The notes: a model not told the origin generated them from the sequence alone. A DNA stretch of 64,000 bases from Lumbricus rubellus (GCA_945859605.1 OX243821.1:20733460-20797459), one strand, 5' to 3'; shown: positions 20,659 to 31,721, counted from the first letter of the stretch. Made by a program: numbers and translations.

Positions 20659-22353
20659 TAAAACTGTCTTAAAGGCCTAGGTTGGCCTTTGGCAGTTTCT
20701 CCGTAAACCAGTCTGATTGGTCAGCAGGTCTCTATTTAGTGGGCGTGACGCTGACCAATCAGCATCTGCTCCAAGATCATCTGAAAGCACTGGCAGCTGC
20801 TTTAGATTGCTAGGCTGTCTAAGCTAGGTCGAGGAATTGTTCTGTAAAGATTCTATAGACTCCCCTGAGTGGGTCTCTATATGCAGATTAGCCTGGCCTA
20901 CCAATGCCGGCCAGTGACCATGGGTTCGAAATCTAGTTGACATATAAGCCCTAAGACAGGTAAACTTGTAGCCGCTAATACAGCTGACCATCGAGCGCGT
21001 CAATACTCTTCTGGCGGGGGAGGGGGGAGGATTGTTTGTTCCTCTTAGCCTGAACCTCAGCTAGACAGCGTCGGGCCTCTCAATTGTTGGGCTTTCCATT
21101 TTGAAATGCCCTCATGTCAAGGGCTAGCAATATCAAGGCAAGGTTGTATTACATCACTTTAGACTCCTTCCCTTCTCTTCTCAGTTCCTGTAGGCCAATA
21201 AAGCACTAGCTGGTGCCTAGACTTAGGGGTCCACAGCTCTATGATGCTTCTTCATCCAGCAGCTTGGTGACCTGCCTGGATATTATGCAGATTAGCTTGC
21301 CGTATATAAATATATATACATTATATATATATATATATAATTATATGTGTATATGATATAGTATACACCAAGATACTTCCGCCAAGTGAATGGAAAGATC
21401 TTGTACATACATGTGCACCAGCTAGCTAATCTGCATAAGACCAGGCCATGGCCTACAAGCAGGGTGAGAATTGCTGGGGGTTTGGGACCAGGCCAGCAGG
21501 CTATCAGACTACAGTGCCACTGGACAGTTCACCAGCCGAGTATAACCGATCCTGTATACTAGCTATCTATAATTCTATACCAGCCCTAGTTCACGTGTTA
21601 ATCTTTACATCAGAGCATGGCCTACAAGCAGGGTGAGAATTTCCGGGGGGTTTCAACCCCCCAGTCTTTCTTAGAGCCCCATAGTAAAGTCTGTTTTTCA
21701 CACCCAAATTCCCCCCAGTTATTTTTCCACAATTCTTACACTGCCTACAAACAAGGTTCTTTCAATATATCTTGACCTCCAAGTGTAAGGTGTACCTTTG
21801 TTTATAAGTCTGTGCACCAGATATAGCTTTATACAGTTGAAATCTCAATTGACAAACTGAGAAGCCAGCCAGTGAAAAGTGATATAATACAACAACAAGG
21901 CCCAACAATTGAGAAACTGTCTATATTTGCAAGCCTGCAAGGTGTGTATGGATCTTGGTCTAGTTGAGGAGTATGCTTGGAGGAACAAACAATTCTACCT
22001 CCCCCACCAGGAGAGTATCCAAGCATTGGAAGGGCTCGATGGTCAGCTGTATTAGTCTAAATGCCTACAAACATGTATACATATAAGTTGGTGTACAGTC
22101 GACCTAGTTTGAGGTGAAGACACAGGTGAGTGGGGAGATCTGGGACACAAACAAGGTAGGCCTATAGCTAATTTGCATATAAATAACCTCGGAGGAACCG
22201 GGCAGCTCGGTGTGTTTAGCAAGTGAACTGATCTTGGGCAGTAGCCTGTCCGGCAGACTTGAATCGGAGGCTGATTGGCAAGCACGTCTCTGTATAGACA
22301 CGCCTACGGTCTGGTTGTTCCGTAAACTGAACCTTCGCCTTTAACTTAACTCT
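20659..22353. mobile_element. Fold-back (long inverted repeat) region, about 1.7 kb
   Basis: The right half read backwards resembles the left half. Left 20977-21050 has CTAATACAGCTGACCATCGA, a GGGGGAGG run and ATTGTTTGTTCCTC. The complement of 21965-22056 carries the same words in the same order. The outer ends (TTAAAGGC near 20672, GCCTTTAA near 22340) also pair. Sequence near the middle contains AT microsatellites and a younger MITE at 21629-21743. There is no coding frame. Confidence 0.6.
21629..21743 (+). mobile_element. hAT-like MITE family 3, copy 1
   Basis: 115 bp, left end CAGGGTGAGAATT and right end complement CAGTGTAAGAATT. Flanks CCTACAAG and CCTACAAA form an 8-bp target duplication with one mismatch. 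Relatives: 45650-45791, 46601-46749, 46858-47003, 59617-59972. Confidence 0.8.
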
Positions 22354-22375
22354 TAAGAAAAGGAAGAAGACGAAG

Positions 22376-22462
22376 AAGAAGATGAAGAAGAAGAAGAAGA
22401 AGATGACGATGATGAAGATCATGATGAAGAAGAAGATGAAGATGAAGAAGCATACGAATAAC

Positions 22463-22540
<78 letters not shown>
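22376..22540. repeat. AAG/GAT then AAT microsatellites
   Basis: GAAGAA/GATGAA sequence to about 22450, then about 27 AAT units. Confidence 0.92.
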
Positions 22541-22547
<7 letters not shown>

Positions 22548-22599
22548 TCGCTGATCTAGACAACGAAGAGTAGGGTCATTCTGGACTGGTTTTTATACT

Positions 22600-22644
22600 G
22601 TAGTTAGCAATAAGTCCCTGAGGGATCCTAAATACCTCGGGGCA

Positions 22645-22680
<36 letters not shown>

Positions 22681-22845
22681 ATAATAATAATAATAATAAT
22701 AACCCTGAAGACGAGGTCTGACCCACCAGACGTTCATTCTTCAATTAATAGTCCATAAGTCCCTGGGGGAATGAGGTACCTCAGGGCAAACAAAAAATAA
22801 TAATAATAAATAAATAAATAATAAAAAATAATAATAATAAAAAGA
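22600..22845 (+). repeat. Two poly(A)-tailed short retroposon-like tails
   Basis: 22605-22700 and 22751-22840 share AAGTCCCTG, then TACCTC and GGGCAA, directly followed by A-rich or AAT tails. The core can fold as a short hairpin. Probably 3' ends of an unidentified retroposon. Confidence 0.5.
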
Positions 22846-23213
22846 TGATCATGATGATGAAGAAGAAGAAGAGTAGTACGATGAATCAGTCCCTTCGTGT
22901 GAGTTACGAAGTGTTGGCGACTTCGTCTCCTCAGCCTCGGCATATAGAGCAAATGGTGAAACAGAGAGTCTTCTGTTTCTATCTGTCTGTCTGTTTATGT
23001 ATGTTTTCCACACGCCACTCGATAGTAAACTTACTTCTCCTCAAATCCCCCGAATTCCTTAAGGCCAACCTACTCTTTCCTTATCTCCTCCAGCCCGTCC
23101 AGACGACAGTGTCTCTATCGCGTCCCTTCCACACCTCACCGCATGTTATACTTTCGTTTGAAATAATTGCTCCTCTTCATCAATTCACCATAATATTTAT
23201 ATTTGTTACTGCG
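22846..23213. other. No gene seen
   Basis: GAT/AAG-rich to 22875, then pyrimidine-rich unique DNA containing several CCTC words. No supported exon. Confidence 0.35.
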
Positions 23214-23410
23214 CAGGGCTGTTTTAAAGGAATTTTTAGAACTGCACAGCCCCTTCTTTCCTTTCCTTTCCTCCATGGTAAATTACTTCCAATCGGAGGA
23301 CAATGACCTTTTTGCTAGTTTTAACTGTACAGAAGTGCTTCTACAACTGCACAAATCCATTTAGAACTTCACGTTTTGTGTACAACAGTACTGCACGTTA
23401 AAAAGCCTTG
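23214..23410 (-). mobile_element. hAT-like MITE family 1, copy 1
   Basis: 197 bp with CAGGGCTGTTTTAAA at one end and the complement CAAGGCTTTTTAA at the other. Perfect 8-bp target duplication TTACTGCG on both sides (23206-23213, 23411-23418). The core contains GTGCAGTTGTA and TTTAGAACTGCAC words shared by all copies. Confidence 0.9.
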
Positions 23411-23729
23411 TTACTGCGTTTAAATCGTTCATTGTAGCCCACAGATAGGCGCAGCGACAAATGTAGCGTAGGCCTATACCGCTCATTTTACAGACGTCTT
23501 CCAGCGAACATAACATGGGAAGTAGGCCTAGGCTAAGGCTAATGATTTCAGAAGAATCAAATAAAATTAGCTGTGGTTATTCCAATAGCAATGAACAGGT
23601 AACTGTCGTGTGGGCAACATAGTTGTGGTTTACTGTTATATTCTGTGGTGGGTCCAGCATCAGTTTCTTGCGAAAAAATTCTGGGAGTGTACGTATATAC
23701 CATATATATATATATATACATATCTATGT

Positions 23730-24036
23730 GCACTTTTTACTCCTGTCTTCGTTTCTCTGGGCCGCCGTTCGCTGCGGTCAGCTGCCCGCGGTGACTATCT
23801 TGTCCCTTTTTGTCGTACCGCTACTATGCAGCGAAGAGCATATTCTGTGGTGGGTCCAGCTATCTGGAATGGCCTTCCTACGGCTCTCCGTTCTCTTCCT
23901 CGTGACTCTGCTGGCTCTTTCTACCGTCTTCTCAAGACCTTTCTTTTTGACCAGGCCTGGGTTGGGAGCGCCTCTGAGTAGAGATCTTGAAGAGGCGCTA
24001 TATAAATTTATGTGATTGATTGATTGATTGATTGAT
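23730..24036 (+). mobile_element. 5'-truncated non-LTR retrotransposon (LINE) 3' end
   Basis: A frame ending at 23981 reads RRSLRSAARGDYLV, MQRRAYSVVGPAIWNGLP and LLKTFLF. This is the characteristic C-terminal end of CR1/Jockey-group reverse transcriptase ORFs. It ends ...WVGSASE, stop. A short tail GAAGAGGCGCTATATAAATT and a TGAT microsatellite follow; simple-repeat tails are typical of CR1-like elements. Only the last roughly 80 codons survive, so it is a dead copy. The stop region and tail match the 3' end of the SINE family. Confidence 0.82.
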
Positions 24037-24154
24037 AGACTGCTAGGCATAACCGCTGAACGAAAACATAAGCTATATAGTCTGGGAGAATGAACTGATT
24101 TTAAGAATTCTTGCAACAGAGCAAGTAAGTATAGGCTAAGCAATAATTTCGGTT

Positions 24155-24862
24155 TGCGGACGTTTCGTCTACGGACGATTCGTCATGGACGGTTCGTCAT
24201 GGACGATTCGTCAGCTGGACGATTCGTCCGTGGACGATTCGTCAGTGGACGATTCGTCACACGGACGATTCGTCAAGCGGACGATTCGTCTATGGACGAT
24301 TCGTCCACCCGTGTTGGATTAGATACGGACTGACTGAAAAGAATTCTTGTTACATGGAAGTCGAATTGATGAGAATCGTTTTACCTAAATATTGTTATGT
24401 AGATCTATAAATAAATACATTTTTAACAGAAGTTGGATTGATTGAAAAATAGTTGATGCTGAAAGAAAAGCTAGAACGATGAAAAGAATTCTTGCGTAAA
24501 TAGAGGTGGGATTGATCCTTGTACAAATGATGACACATGGATACCACCGCCACGAAACGAATGTGTGGCCTATGCTTTTAATACTTAATATTTATTTTAC
24601 GAAATAATATTTAAAGAACACTTATTTTCATCAATCCGACTTCCATAAAACAAGAATTAGGCTATTTTCGTAAGTCGTATTGTAATCCATGGTTGGACGA
24701 ATCGTCCGTGTGACGAATCGTCCATAGACGAATCGTCCGCTTGACGAATCGTCCGTGTGACGAATCGTCCACTGACGAATCGTCCATGGACGAATCGTCC
24801 AGCTGACGAATCGTCCATGACGAACCGTCCATGACGAATCGTCCGTGGACGAAACGTCCGCA
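24155..24862. mobile_element. 708-bp inverted-repeat element with 12-bp-unit arms
   Basis: Left arm 24156-24306 and right arm 24694-24861 are near-perfect complements. Each arm is a tandem series of GGACGATTCGTC-type units separated by 2-6 variable bases, and the variable spacers match between arms. The right arm has one extra unit. Complementarity continues inward (AATTCTTGTT, TGGAAGTCG) to about 24375 and 24625. Ends are TGCGGACG and CGTCCGCA. There is no coding frame and no clear target duplication. Superfamily unknown. Confidence 0.75.
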
Positions 24863-25546
24863 TACGATATATAATTTCAAACGCGACCCAAACGCCTACA
24901 AGTTACAATAGCAATGCATTCAGAACAGCAACAAAGTATATAGGTGGTTCGTGAGAAAAACGACAGGGCAGTTTTCCAGAAATTCATCTACATGTCTACA
25001 TTGATGTTCAAATAAAGAATTTATTTTCAAGATCGAAGGACAGCTTTTTTGATGGAGAAAATGGACTATTTGTACGAGAATGGTTTAGCAATTCTTTTTC
25101 AACTTCTGATTTAATTTTTGCGTTTTATTGCCATTTATTATTACTTCGATGTATTATAATTATGTTTTATGTCCCATTGTGCCATGGGCGCCCGCAGAAA
25201 TCTTTGCAGGAGGGGACAAAACACGATGGTCAAGGTTAAAACAAATTTATAGCAAGAGGTCGAAAAATGCAAAGCAGGAAATTATGAACATGTATGCGTA
25301 TTTTTCATAGAGGTTTCTTTATGTAAATTTCTAAGTTTTACTTTTTTAAATTTCTAATATGAATTGTTTCTTTAGTGCAAAGAAATTTGTTTAAAAATCG
25401 AAAAGTATTAGTTAAAAGTATTTTTAAAATTCTCTAATGCAAAGAAGTTTGTTATGCATTGTGCGTTTGCAAGTGCATGGAGCACAAAGAAAATAATTAC
25501 TTATTGTTATCGTCTCAATAGCCTAAACTTCAACAGACATAATTAT
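24863..25546. other. No gene seen; one MITE-like end
   Basis: AT-rich DNA. At 25189 CCATGGGCGCCCGCAGAAAT resembles the end of the element at 59256-59555, but no partner end was found. Confidence 0.4.
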
Positions 25547-26383
25547 GTGACGTCATAAACGGGACTGCGCGTATTTCCTTCGCCATCGAAAATTAAAAAC
25601 ATCGTTTATTATCACCATGGCAACCGTTCCTAAGCAACACAGGCATCCAATGTTGTCGCCGAGACGTCTTATAAAAGCGCGATCCTGTCTTCATCTCGTC
25701 GCAATAATCAACTGTGGGTGGCAGCAGTGCATCTTTTACAAATAGTTACCAATTTTCGAATGCGGAGGTTTAAAAACTTGTACGTATGGACTCTGGATTC
25801 ATACGTCGACTGAGGGGATCGCTTGTACCCTTCCGCGAGCAATGTATTTGCCACCATACATCTCGTCAGAGAGTTCCGAGTAACATTCGACAAGTCGCAA
25901 TCAAATACAAAATAACTTAGCAGACTGATAGAATCCGAGTCACCAGTTGTGTGACCTGGAGAAATCACATTCAGTAGGGTTTTCGTAGTTTTACACCCTC
26001 AATCCAACGTGGTATGCTGTTCTTTCAGCAAAGCCATGCACGTCCTGCTGCAGATCTGGGCTTCTCATATCTGCGCGGACTTCATACAGGAGTATCTGTT
26101 AGTCTGTTATTACCTACGGATCCGATTCGTCAGTAGTTGCAAAAGAGCGGATTTCGAGCATACAAATTTAGGGTTTCGTAGTAACCTTGTCCCACAGTGA
26201 CTTGCTGCTTCGGCGGCTCAAGAGGCGTCTATCGCATAAGTTGTTCATCCGCTAGGACACTAGCGGCATCTACTGGCGAATAGCGAATTAGATCCACAAG
26301 AATTTGTCATGTGCACCAAGTGACTGACTGCTTAAATGTAACACCACCTAGCTTGATGTCAACCTCTGAAATCTGTCTTTAAG
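25547..26383 (+). repeat. 0.9-kb dispersed repeat, copy B
   Basis: Closest to copy C at 28184-29303, with the same block order from GACGTCATAAACGGGACTG to AAATCTGTCTTTAA. It lacks the MITE that copy C carries. It is followed by a GAGAAGAG... segment that in copy C lies beyond a SINE tail. Confidence 0.7.
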
Positions 26384-26420
26384 AATAAGAAGAAGAATGA
26401 GAAGAGCAAGAATAATATTT

Positions 26421-26570
26421 AATATTTAGTTCAAGGTTAGAATCCACCTCAAGCTGCCGCACAGGAACAATTGAACATGTCCTTCACTCGCAATTGGTCG
26501 TGCTCATCAGCGTGAAACTACGATGCAGTATCCGCGCTGTAGTCGGAGCGCCTCTGAAGAGGCGCCTTAG
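26421..26570 (+). mobile_element. 5'-truncated SINE copy
   Basis: Begins within the B-box region (TTAGAATCCACCTCAAGC) and continues through GTCCTTCACTCGCAATT to GGAGCGCCTCTGAAGAGGCG. The tail is shortened. Confidence 0.7.
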
Positions 26571-26674
26571 CAAAATGCGAGAAATAAAATTAAATAATAA
26601 AAAATATAGAACGGCTTCTGTGTTGAAATCGATTGTTAGTCCGCCTCTGTGGGCCCTGTTCTCACGCTGACAGT

Positions 26675-27165
26675 CATCATCATCATCAATATCCTTAGGC
26701 TCAATGCCCGTAGGAGTCCGATGCCACTCTCTGTCTGAGTCTGTCTCGTGCCATGTTGCCCAACTTCAACCGGTCCGGTCAGCAGGTCTGCTCCATACCA
26801 TTAACATCTTGGAGCACCTAAACCACCTTGTCTGATTGAAGAGAATCGTGAAAAAGAGGCACGAAGGACAACGTGGGTCAATGCCCGTTGTGTCCCACGC
26901 TCTCTCCCCCAACTCTCGCCATCGGTCTGTCCTGACCGACCTGTGCATGTCTGCTTCACATCATGACACCTTGAAGCATCTTTGTAGCTATGTTACTTGT
27001 GTCGTGGTTTTGGCGGATTACAATCGTCTTGGTTTTTCACTGCCAGCGTATCGCCACCCATCTGGCAAACCTTCCTCATTTTGTCCGGGCTTAGGACCGG
27101 CACAGGGACGTTGTTGGTTCCCTGTGGCGGAGGATGGATGCAGTTTAACGTCGTGCCCAGGACAG
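26675..27165 (+). repeat. Dimeric dispersed repeat, copy 2
   Basis: Closely similar to 5061-5546, with the same ATC start and the same GTGCCCAGGACA end. Unique sequence follows. Confidence 0.7.
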
Positions 27166-27301
27166 TGCCAGTCTTTATTAAGCCTGGGTATAGGTTAGAT
27201 GGCTGCGGCTGTTCGTGTGATCCATAGATATGAACGAGTACGCCTTCTGCTACATTGTCGGTGGGAAGATGAGACGGCGAGGACTTGCCACACGTCTTTG
27301 T

Positions 27302-27524
27302 GGGGCGTGGTGGTGTAGTGGGTATCTTCGTTGCCTTGCAGCCGGAGGGTTGCAGGTTCAAATCCACCTCAAGTCACCTTTGTGTAGGGGCCTTGGGCAG
27401 GTCCTTCACTCGCAATTGCTCAGCGCCTCGGCGTGAAACTCCGATAGTGTGCGTACTGTAGACGGGAGCGCCTCTGAGTAGTAAACCTGAAGGGGCGCTA
27501 GACCAAGTGCACATACAATAAACG
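27302..27524 (+). mobile_element. tRNA-derived SINE, full-length reference copy
   Basis: Head GGCGTGGTGGTGTAGTGGGT contains TGGTGTAGTGGG, which fits the RNA polymerase III A box. GGTTCAAATCC about 45 bp later fits the B box with one change. The body has GTCCTTCACTCGCAATTGCT and GGCGTGAAACTCCGAT. The end GGGAGCGCCTCTGAGTAG, GAAGGGGCGCTA and AAGTGCACATACAA is the LINE-like tail. About 220 bp, the commonest repeat family in the window. Confidence 0.85.
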
Positions 27525-27777
27525 TCTAAGAAAATCAAGTGGGACAACTTCATAGTTCATACCAATTTGGCTGAATCGAAATAGCTTAAGGAACTTCAAA
27601 ACTATAAACTCTGAACTCAAAGTAAAAAATAAATAAACAGGTTAATAAAGTTTATTTTGCATTTTTCTCTAAACTCTCCTTTTGCTTTTAGTTAGTTTTG
27701 CTTTTGTTAGTTTCTGTTACACTATGTAATAAAGATGGTTTGTCAACTGCCACTTTGGGAAGGGGAGTGAGGCAGGG

Positions 27778-27812
27778 GACGGTCTTTTAGCCACAGCAAC
27801 GCGTGGCCGGAT
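27778..27812 (+). repeat. 3'-end fragment of the GCGTTGCCCGGG element
   Basis: TTTTAGCCACAGCAACGCGT and then GGCCGGATACAGCTA match the right end of the element at 55319-56645. Confidence 0.5.
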
Positions 27813-27942
27813 ACAGCTATAGTGTAGATTAAATCAATAATAGACTCAATAATATGTTAATAATAGTTAATTATACGTCTTGTGCATAAGAAACTAAGAA
27901 AATCGCAAACGACGATCACGTCTAGACCTGTCTGGCTGCTCG

Positions 27943-28010
27943 CCGGTCTTATGTGCACTTGTTATAGCGCCCATTCAAGCTCTCTACTCAGAGGCGCTTC
28001 CGATGCAGAG
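27943..28010 (-). mobile_element. SINE tail fragment
   Basis: TGCACTTGTTATAGCGCCC followed by CTACTCAGAGGCGCTTCCGA, the minus-strand SINE tail only. Confidence 0.65.
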
Positions 28011-28183
28011 TATACCCTAACATGCAAAACGACAATTTATAATCGTAATCGTAATCTCGAGACTTCTACAGTGCCCACAAAAGCGAAGTCGCAGTAACCA
28101 GCTTATTCACAGGCGCTCAATCAAAACAAACTCGATAGGCAGCGGGTCAAGTCCGGAAAGTCAAGCAGGCAGATAGATGGACG

Positions 28184-29303
28184 GCTAAGCAGCTATAGTG
28201 TCGCAATACAATTTATCCAATATCCTCAGTATCTTGAACTTGCAAGGCTTAAAGTGTGGCAGGACGGTCATGGACGGCGTCCTGGCACTTATTTTAAAAT
28301 CTCTATGCCGTCCTGCAACTTATTTGGCCAGCACACCTGAAAGTGTAAGGGGCGTCCTGGCACTTCCTTTGGAAAGGTAAGGGGCGTCCAGGCACTTTTT
28401 TTTACACTTTTAGCACTGTCTTAAAGACGTCATAAACGGGACTGCGCGTATTTCCTTCAACAGAGAAAATAATAGGCGACATTGTTTATTATCACCGTGG
28501 GTCCGTGGCAATCGTTCCTACGCAACTTAATTATATGCCTAGAACACCGGATCCAATAATAAGCATTGTCGCTGAGACGTCTTACAAAAGCGTGATTCCA
28601 TCTTCAGCTCGTCGCAATAATCAACTGAAGGTGGCAGCAGTGCATCTTTTACTAAGACTCACCAATTTTCGAATGCGGAGGTTTAAAAACTTGTACATAT
28701 GGACTCTGTATTCATAGTCGACTGAGGGGATCGCTTGTACCCCTCCGCGAGCAATGTATTTGCCACCATACATCTCGTCAGAGAGTTCCGGATAACATTC
28801 GACAAGTCGCAATCAAACACAAAATAACATAACAGACTGATAGAATCCGAGTCACCGGTTGAGTGACCTGGAGATAGCAGGGTTTTCGTAGTTTTACACC
28901 CTCAATCCATCGTGGTATATACGCTGTTCCCACGGCAAAGCCATGGATGCAAGTCCTCCTGCAGATCGGGGCTTCTCATATCTGCGTGGACTTCAAACAG
29001 GAGCATCTGTTGGTCTGTTATCACCTATACGGATCCCATTCGTCAGTAGTTGCAAAAGAGCGGATTTCGAGCACACAAATCTAGGGTTTTAAACCTTCCG
29101 TTCCACAGTGATTGCTACTTCGGTGGCTCAAGAGGCGTCTACGCGAGAAGTTGTTCATCCGTTAAGACACTAGGGGCATCTACTGGCGAATAGCGTAAAA
29201 TATCAGATCCGCAAGAATTTGTCATGGGCACCAAGTGACTGTTGGACCGTAACTCCACCTATCTTGATGTCAACCTATGAAATCTGTCTTTAAAAATAAG
29301 AAA
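28184..29303 (+). repeat. 0.9-kb dispersed repeat, copy C (carries a MITE)
   Basis: Same blocks as copies A and B. Compared with copy A it is split after CAGTATCTTGAA by the family 2 MITE at 28243-28418. A SINE tail follows at 29315-29395. Confidence 0.7.
28243..28418 (+). mobile_element. hAT-like MITE family 2, copy 2
   Basis: CAAGGCTTAAAGTGTGGCAG at the left and TTTTAGCACTG at the right. Copy A of the surrounding repeat lacks it, so the insertion is supported by an empty-site comparison. An 8-bp duplication is not clear. Confidence 0.75.
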
Positions 29304-29314
29304 AACGAGAAGCG

Positions 29315-29395
29315 GTGTTCGTACTGTAGTCGGGAGCGCCTCCGAGTAGTAAACTTGAAGGGGCGCTATACCAAGTGCACATACAAACAATTAAA
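29315..29395 (+). mobile_element. SINE tail fragment
   Basis: GTAGTCGGGAGCGCCTCCGA to AAGTGCACATACAAAC. The same tail plus about 50 bp of downstream flank (AAGAAAATNAAGTNGG, CCAATTTGGCTGA) also follows the SINE at 27302, so the two flanks share ancestry. Confidence 0.6.
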
Positions 29396-29689
29396 CGACT
29401 AAGAAAATGAAGTAGGGCTACTTTATAAACCAATTTGGCTGACTTGGAATTGTGAATGAGAAGAGGAAGAATAATATTAACCCTTTCGTGTCCGAATTAT
29501 TTATTGAGCAGGAAAAAAATATTTGAAGTGTTTTTTGAAGAGATATGACCAATACGTTGTGCCACAAAAAATATTTAGTAATTAGGCATTGCCTAATTAA
29601 AATTAATTAGTGTTGCCATTTGGCAACAATGGGAATGCATGGAAAAGTGTCCATAATGGCAACAATGATAGAGTAAGTGTCAAGTAACA

Positions 29690-30122
29690 TAAGAAACCTA
29701 AAAATGACTGCATATTGCATGTCCAGGTCTAAGACATTACCCCCCCGGTCCATTATCCACTGCGATTCCCCCACCCGTCATTACCTCGACCATTTCCGCC
29801 CCACCCCCATAGGACATTACACCTCTGCCATTGCCCTCCTGTCAGTTTACATTTAGGTCTGGTGTATATATGCATGTATGTATGTATGTACGTATGTATG
29901 AATGTATGTATGTATGAATGTGCAAATGTATGTATGTACATATATATATATATGTATGTATATATATACACGTATAGCCTATGTGTGTGTATGTATGTAA
30001 TCTATATAGCTATGATTGAAGGTATATAATCCTGCATGTAAGCCTATGTATAATATTTGTATGTACAATTGTGTAGACTGTATGTATACATATATGTATA
30101 TGTTTCTACATACATACATACA

Positions 30123-30156
<34 letters not shown>

Positions 30157-30345
30157 CATACATACATGCATTCGTACATGCTTGCATTCGTACATACATA
30201 CATACATACATTCCTACCTACGTACACGCATACACTGGACCTAAATGTAAACAGATGGGGGGTACTGGCAGTGGGTAATGTCCTAGGGGGTAATGGCAGG
30301 GGTAATGAGCCAGATAAGGCATGTCTGATATTTCACATGACAATT
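29690..30345. repeat. Inverted-repeat segment with GTAT/ATAC core
   Basis: TTTACATTTAGGTC at 29848 pairs with GACCTAAATGTAAA at 30238. Further out, C-rich GTCATTACC/GACATTAC words pair with GGTAATG/GTAATGTC words. The core is GTAT repeats on the left and ATAC repeats on the right, so the whole can fold as one long hairpin. Confidence 0.6.
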
Positions 30346-30448
30346 ATTTATGACTTCAAAACCCACCAGAATATCCTGTGGTACCACTGTACATTTTTGT
30401 GGTCTATGTGGTACACTGCAGAGACCATGTTGACTCAACACCTTCATG

Positions 30449-30800
30449 GGCAACTAGCTGGTGTACCTGGAGTTGCCCGGGAAATATAGGATTCGCCCTG
30501 CTCTCGGCCATTTCCTTACTTCTCCACCCTGACTGCCGGCTACCCAACCGCCAACTCCCCAACCCACCCAATCCCACCTCACCTGACTCCACCCTAGGCC
30601 ACAACAACCCAAGCCCACAGCAACCCAAGTCCGCCCCACCCGCCCATCACACCCCACCCGACCCCACCCTTACTCCTCCCACCCCAACCCACCCTCCCCA
30701 CCAACTCCGTCCCTCCCCACCCAACCCTACCCTACCCACCAACCATTCTCCACCCCTCCCCACCACTTTCAGTCTAGCCAGTGGTACATCCCCACCTTCA
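30449..30800 (+). repeat. GCGTTGCCCGGG-type element, 5' part with C/A-rich core
   Basis: CTAGCTGGTGTACCTGGAGT then TGCCCGGGAAATATAGGATT matches the start of 55319-56645. A CCACCC/CCCAACC-rich stretch follows. The right end of the family is not present. Confidence 0.55.
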
Positions 30801-31590
30801 GATTCAGTTTCTGCATGAGAGCGTGGGCATCTAGAATGTATCAGCTGATACCAGCCAGCACCTGTCATAGCATGAAATTCTCCCGTCTAAATCGGCATCC
30901 ATCGTGCAGTAAAAGCATTCATCCCATATTACCAAATATGAATAAACCACATTCTAAGCATTTTTCTGTGAGGACTTCACACATCCATGAATTAATCTTA
31001 TTATTTTATGTTCAAATACACAAACTTTAGCTGTTTCTATAATGGGCCAAAATCAGACTACATTTTGCAACACATCCGGGAAATATGCCTCTGTCTCTCC
31101 CATTGTTGCCAAATGGCAACCGATATAAAACTAACTGATTTTGCAAATTTACACAAAACAGTGGATTTATGGTAAGTCAGAGTTGAATACTGATCTATGG
31201 CTACACCAAAAATATTTTTTACTCTTTCCTAACATTTATCAGTGAAAAGAAATTAAATTGGAAAAATTTACCTTTAAAAAGTGAAAAAATCACACAGACT
31301 TCAAGATCATATATTTGAACAAAATTGCCACAAAGATACTTTCCAGGGCAATAATTACCTTTAGCAATCATAGATGTAGCAAATAGTGTGTCAAATTCTG
31401 TTTAAAAAAGTTTACGTAAGAAAATAATAACTTTAATTAGCTGTGTTGCCATATGGATACATGGGACACGAAAGGGTTAAGATGAAGCAGTCCTTTAAAC
31501 TTGTGGTCGTGCGAAGCATTAATTCACGATTTCGCAGTGCTGGCGACTTCGTCTTCTCAGTCTCGGCATATGAGAGCAAGTGGCCAGTCC

Positions 31591-31721
<131 letters not shown>

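Larger units (their letters stand above)
29481..31476. mobile_element. piggyBac-like non-autonomous element, about 2.0 kb
   Basis: Flanked by TTAA at 29477-29480 and 31477-31480. Terminal inverted repeat CCCTTTCGTGTCC is perfect over 13 bp. An internal palindromic word TTGCCATTTGGCAACAATGG near 29613 is mirrored near 31098. No transposase frame. Other repeats lie inside: an inverted-repeat segment (29690-30345) and a GCGTTGCCCGGG-type fragment (30449-30800). Confidence 0.8.

Noticed and set aside
24155..24306. CRISPR-like direct repeats
   Set aside because: Units are 12 bp with 2-6-bp gaps, mirrored as an inverted arm, in eukaryotic DNA; there are no spacers of CRISPR length and no cas genes.
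27302..27380. A possible functional tRNA gene
   Set aside because: A and B boxes are present but the sequence lacks a paired acceptor stem and continues into a SINE body with many dispersed copies.
25708..28812. Similar minus-strand frames in copies B and C of the 0.9-kb repeat
   Set aside because: The shared residues extend only as far as DNA identity and stops differ between copies; no sign of protein-level selection.
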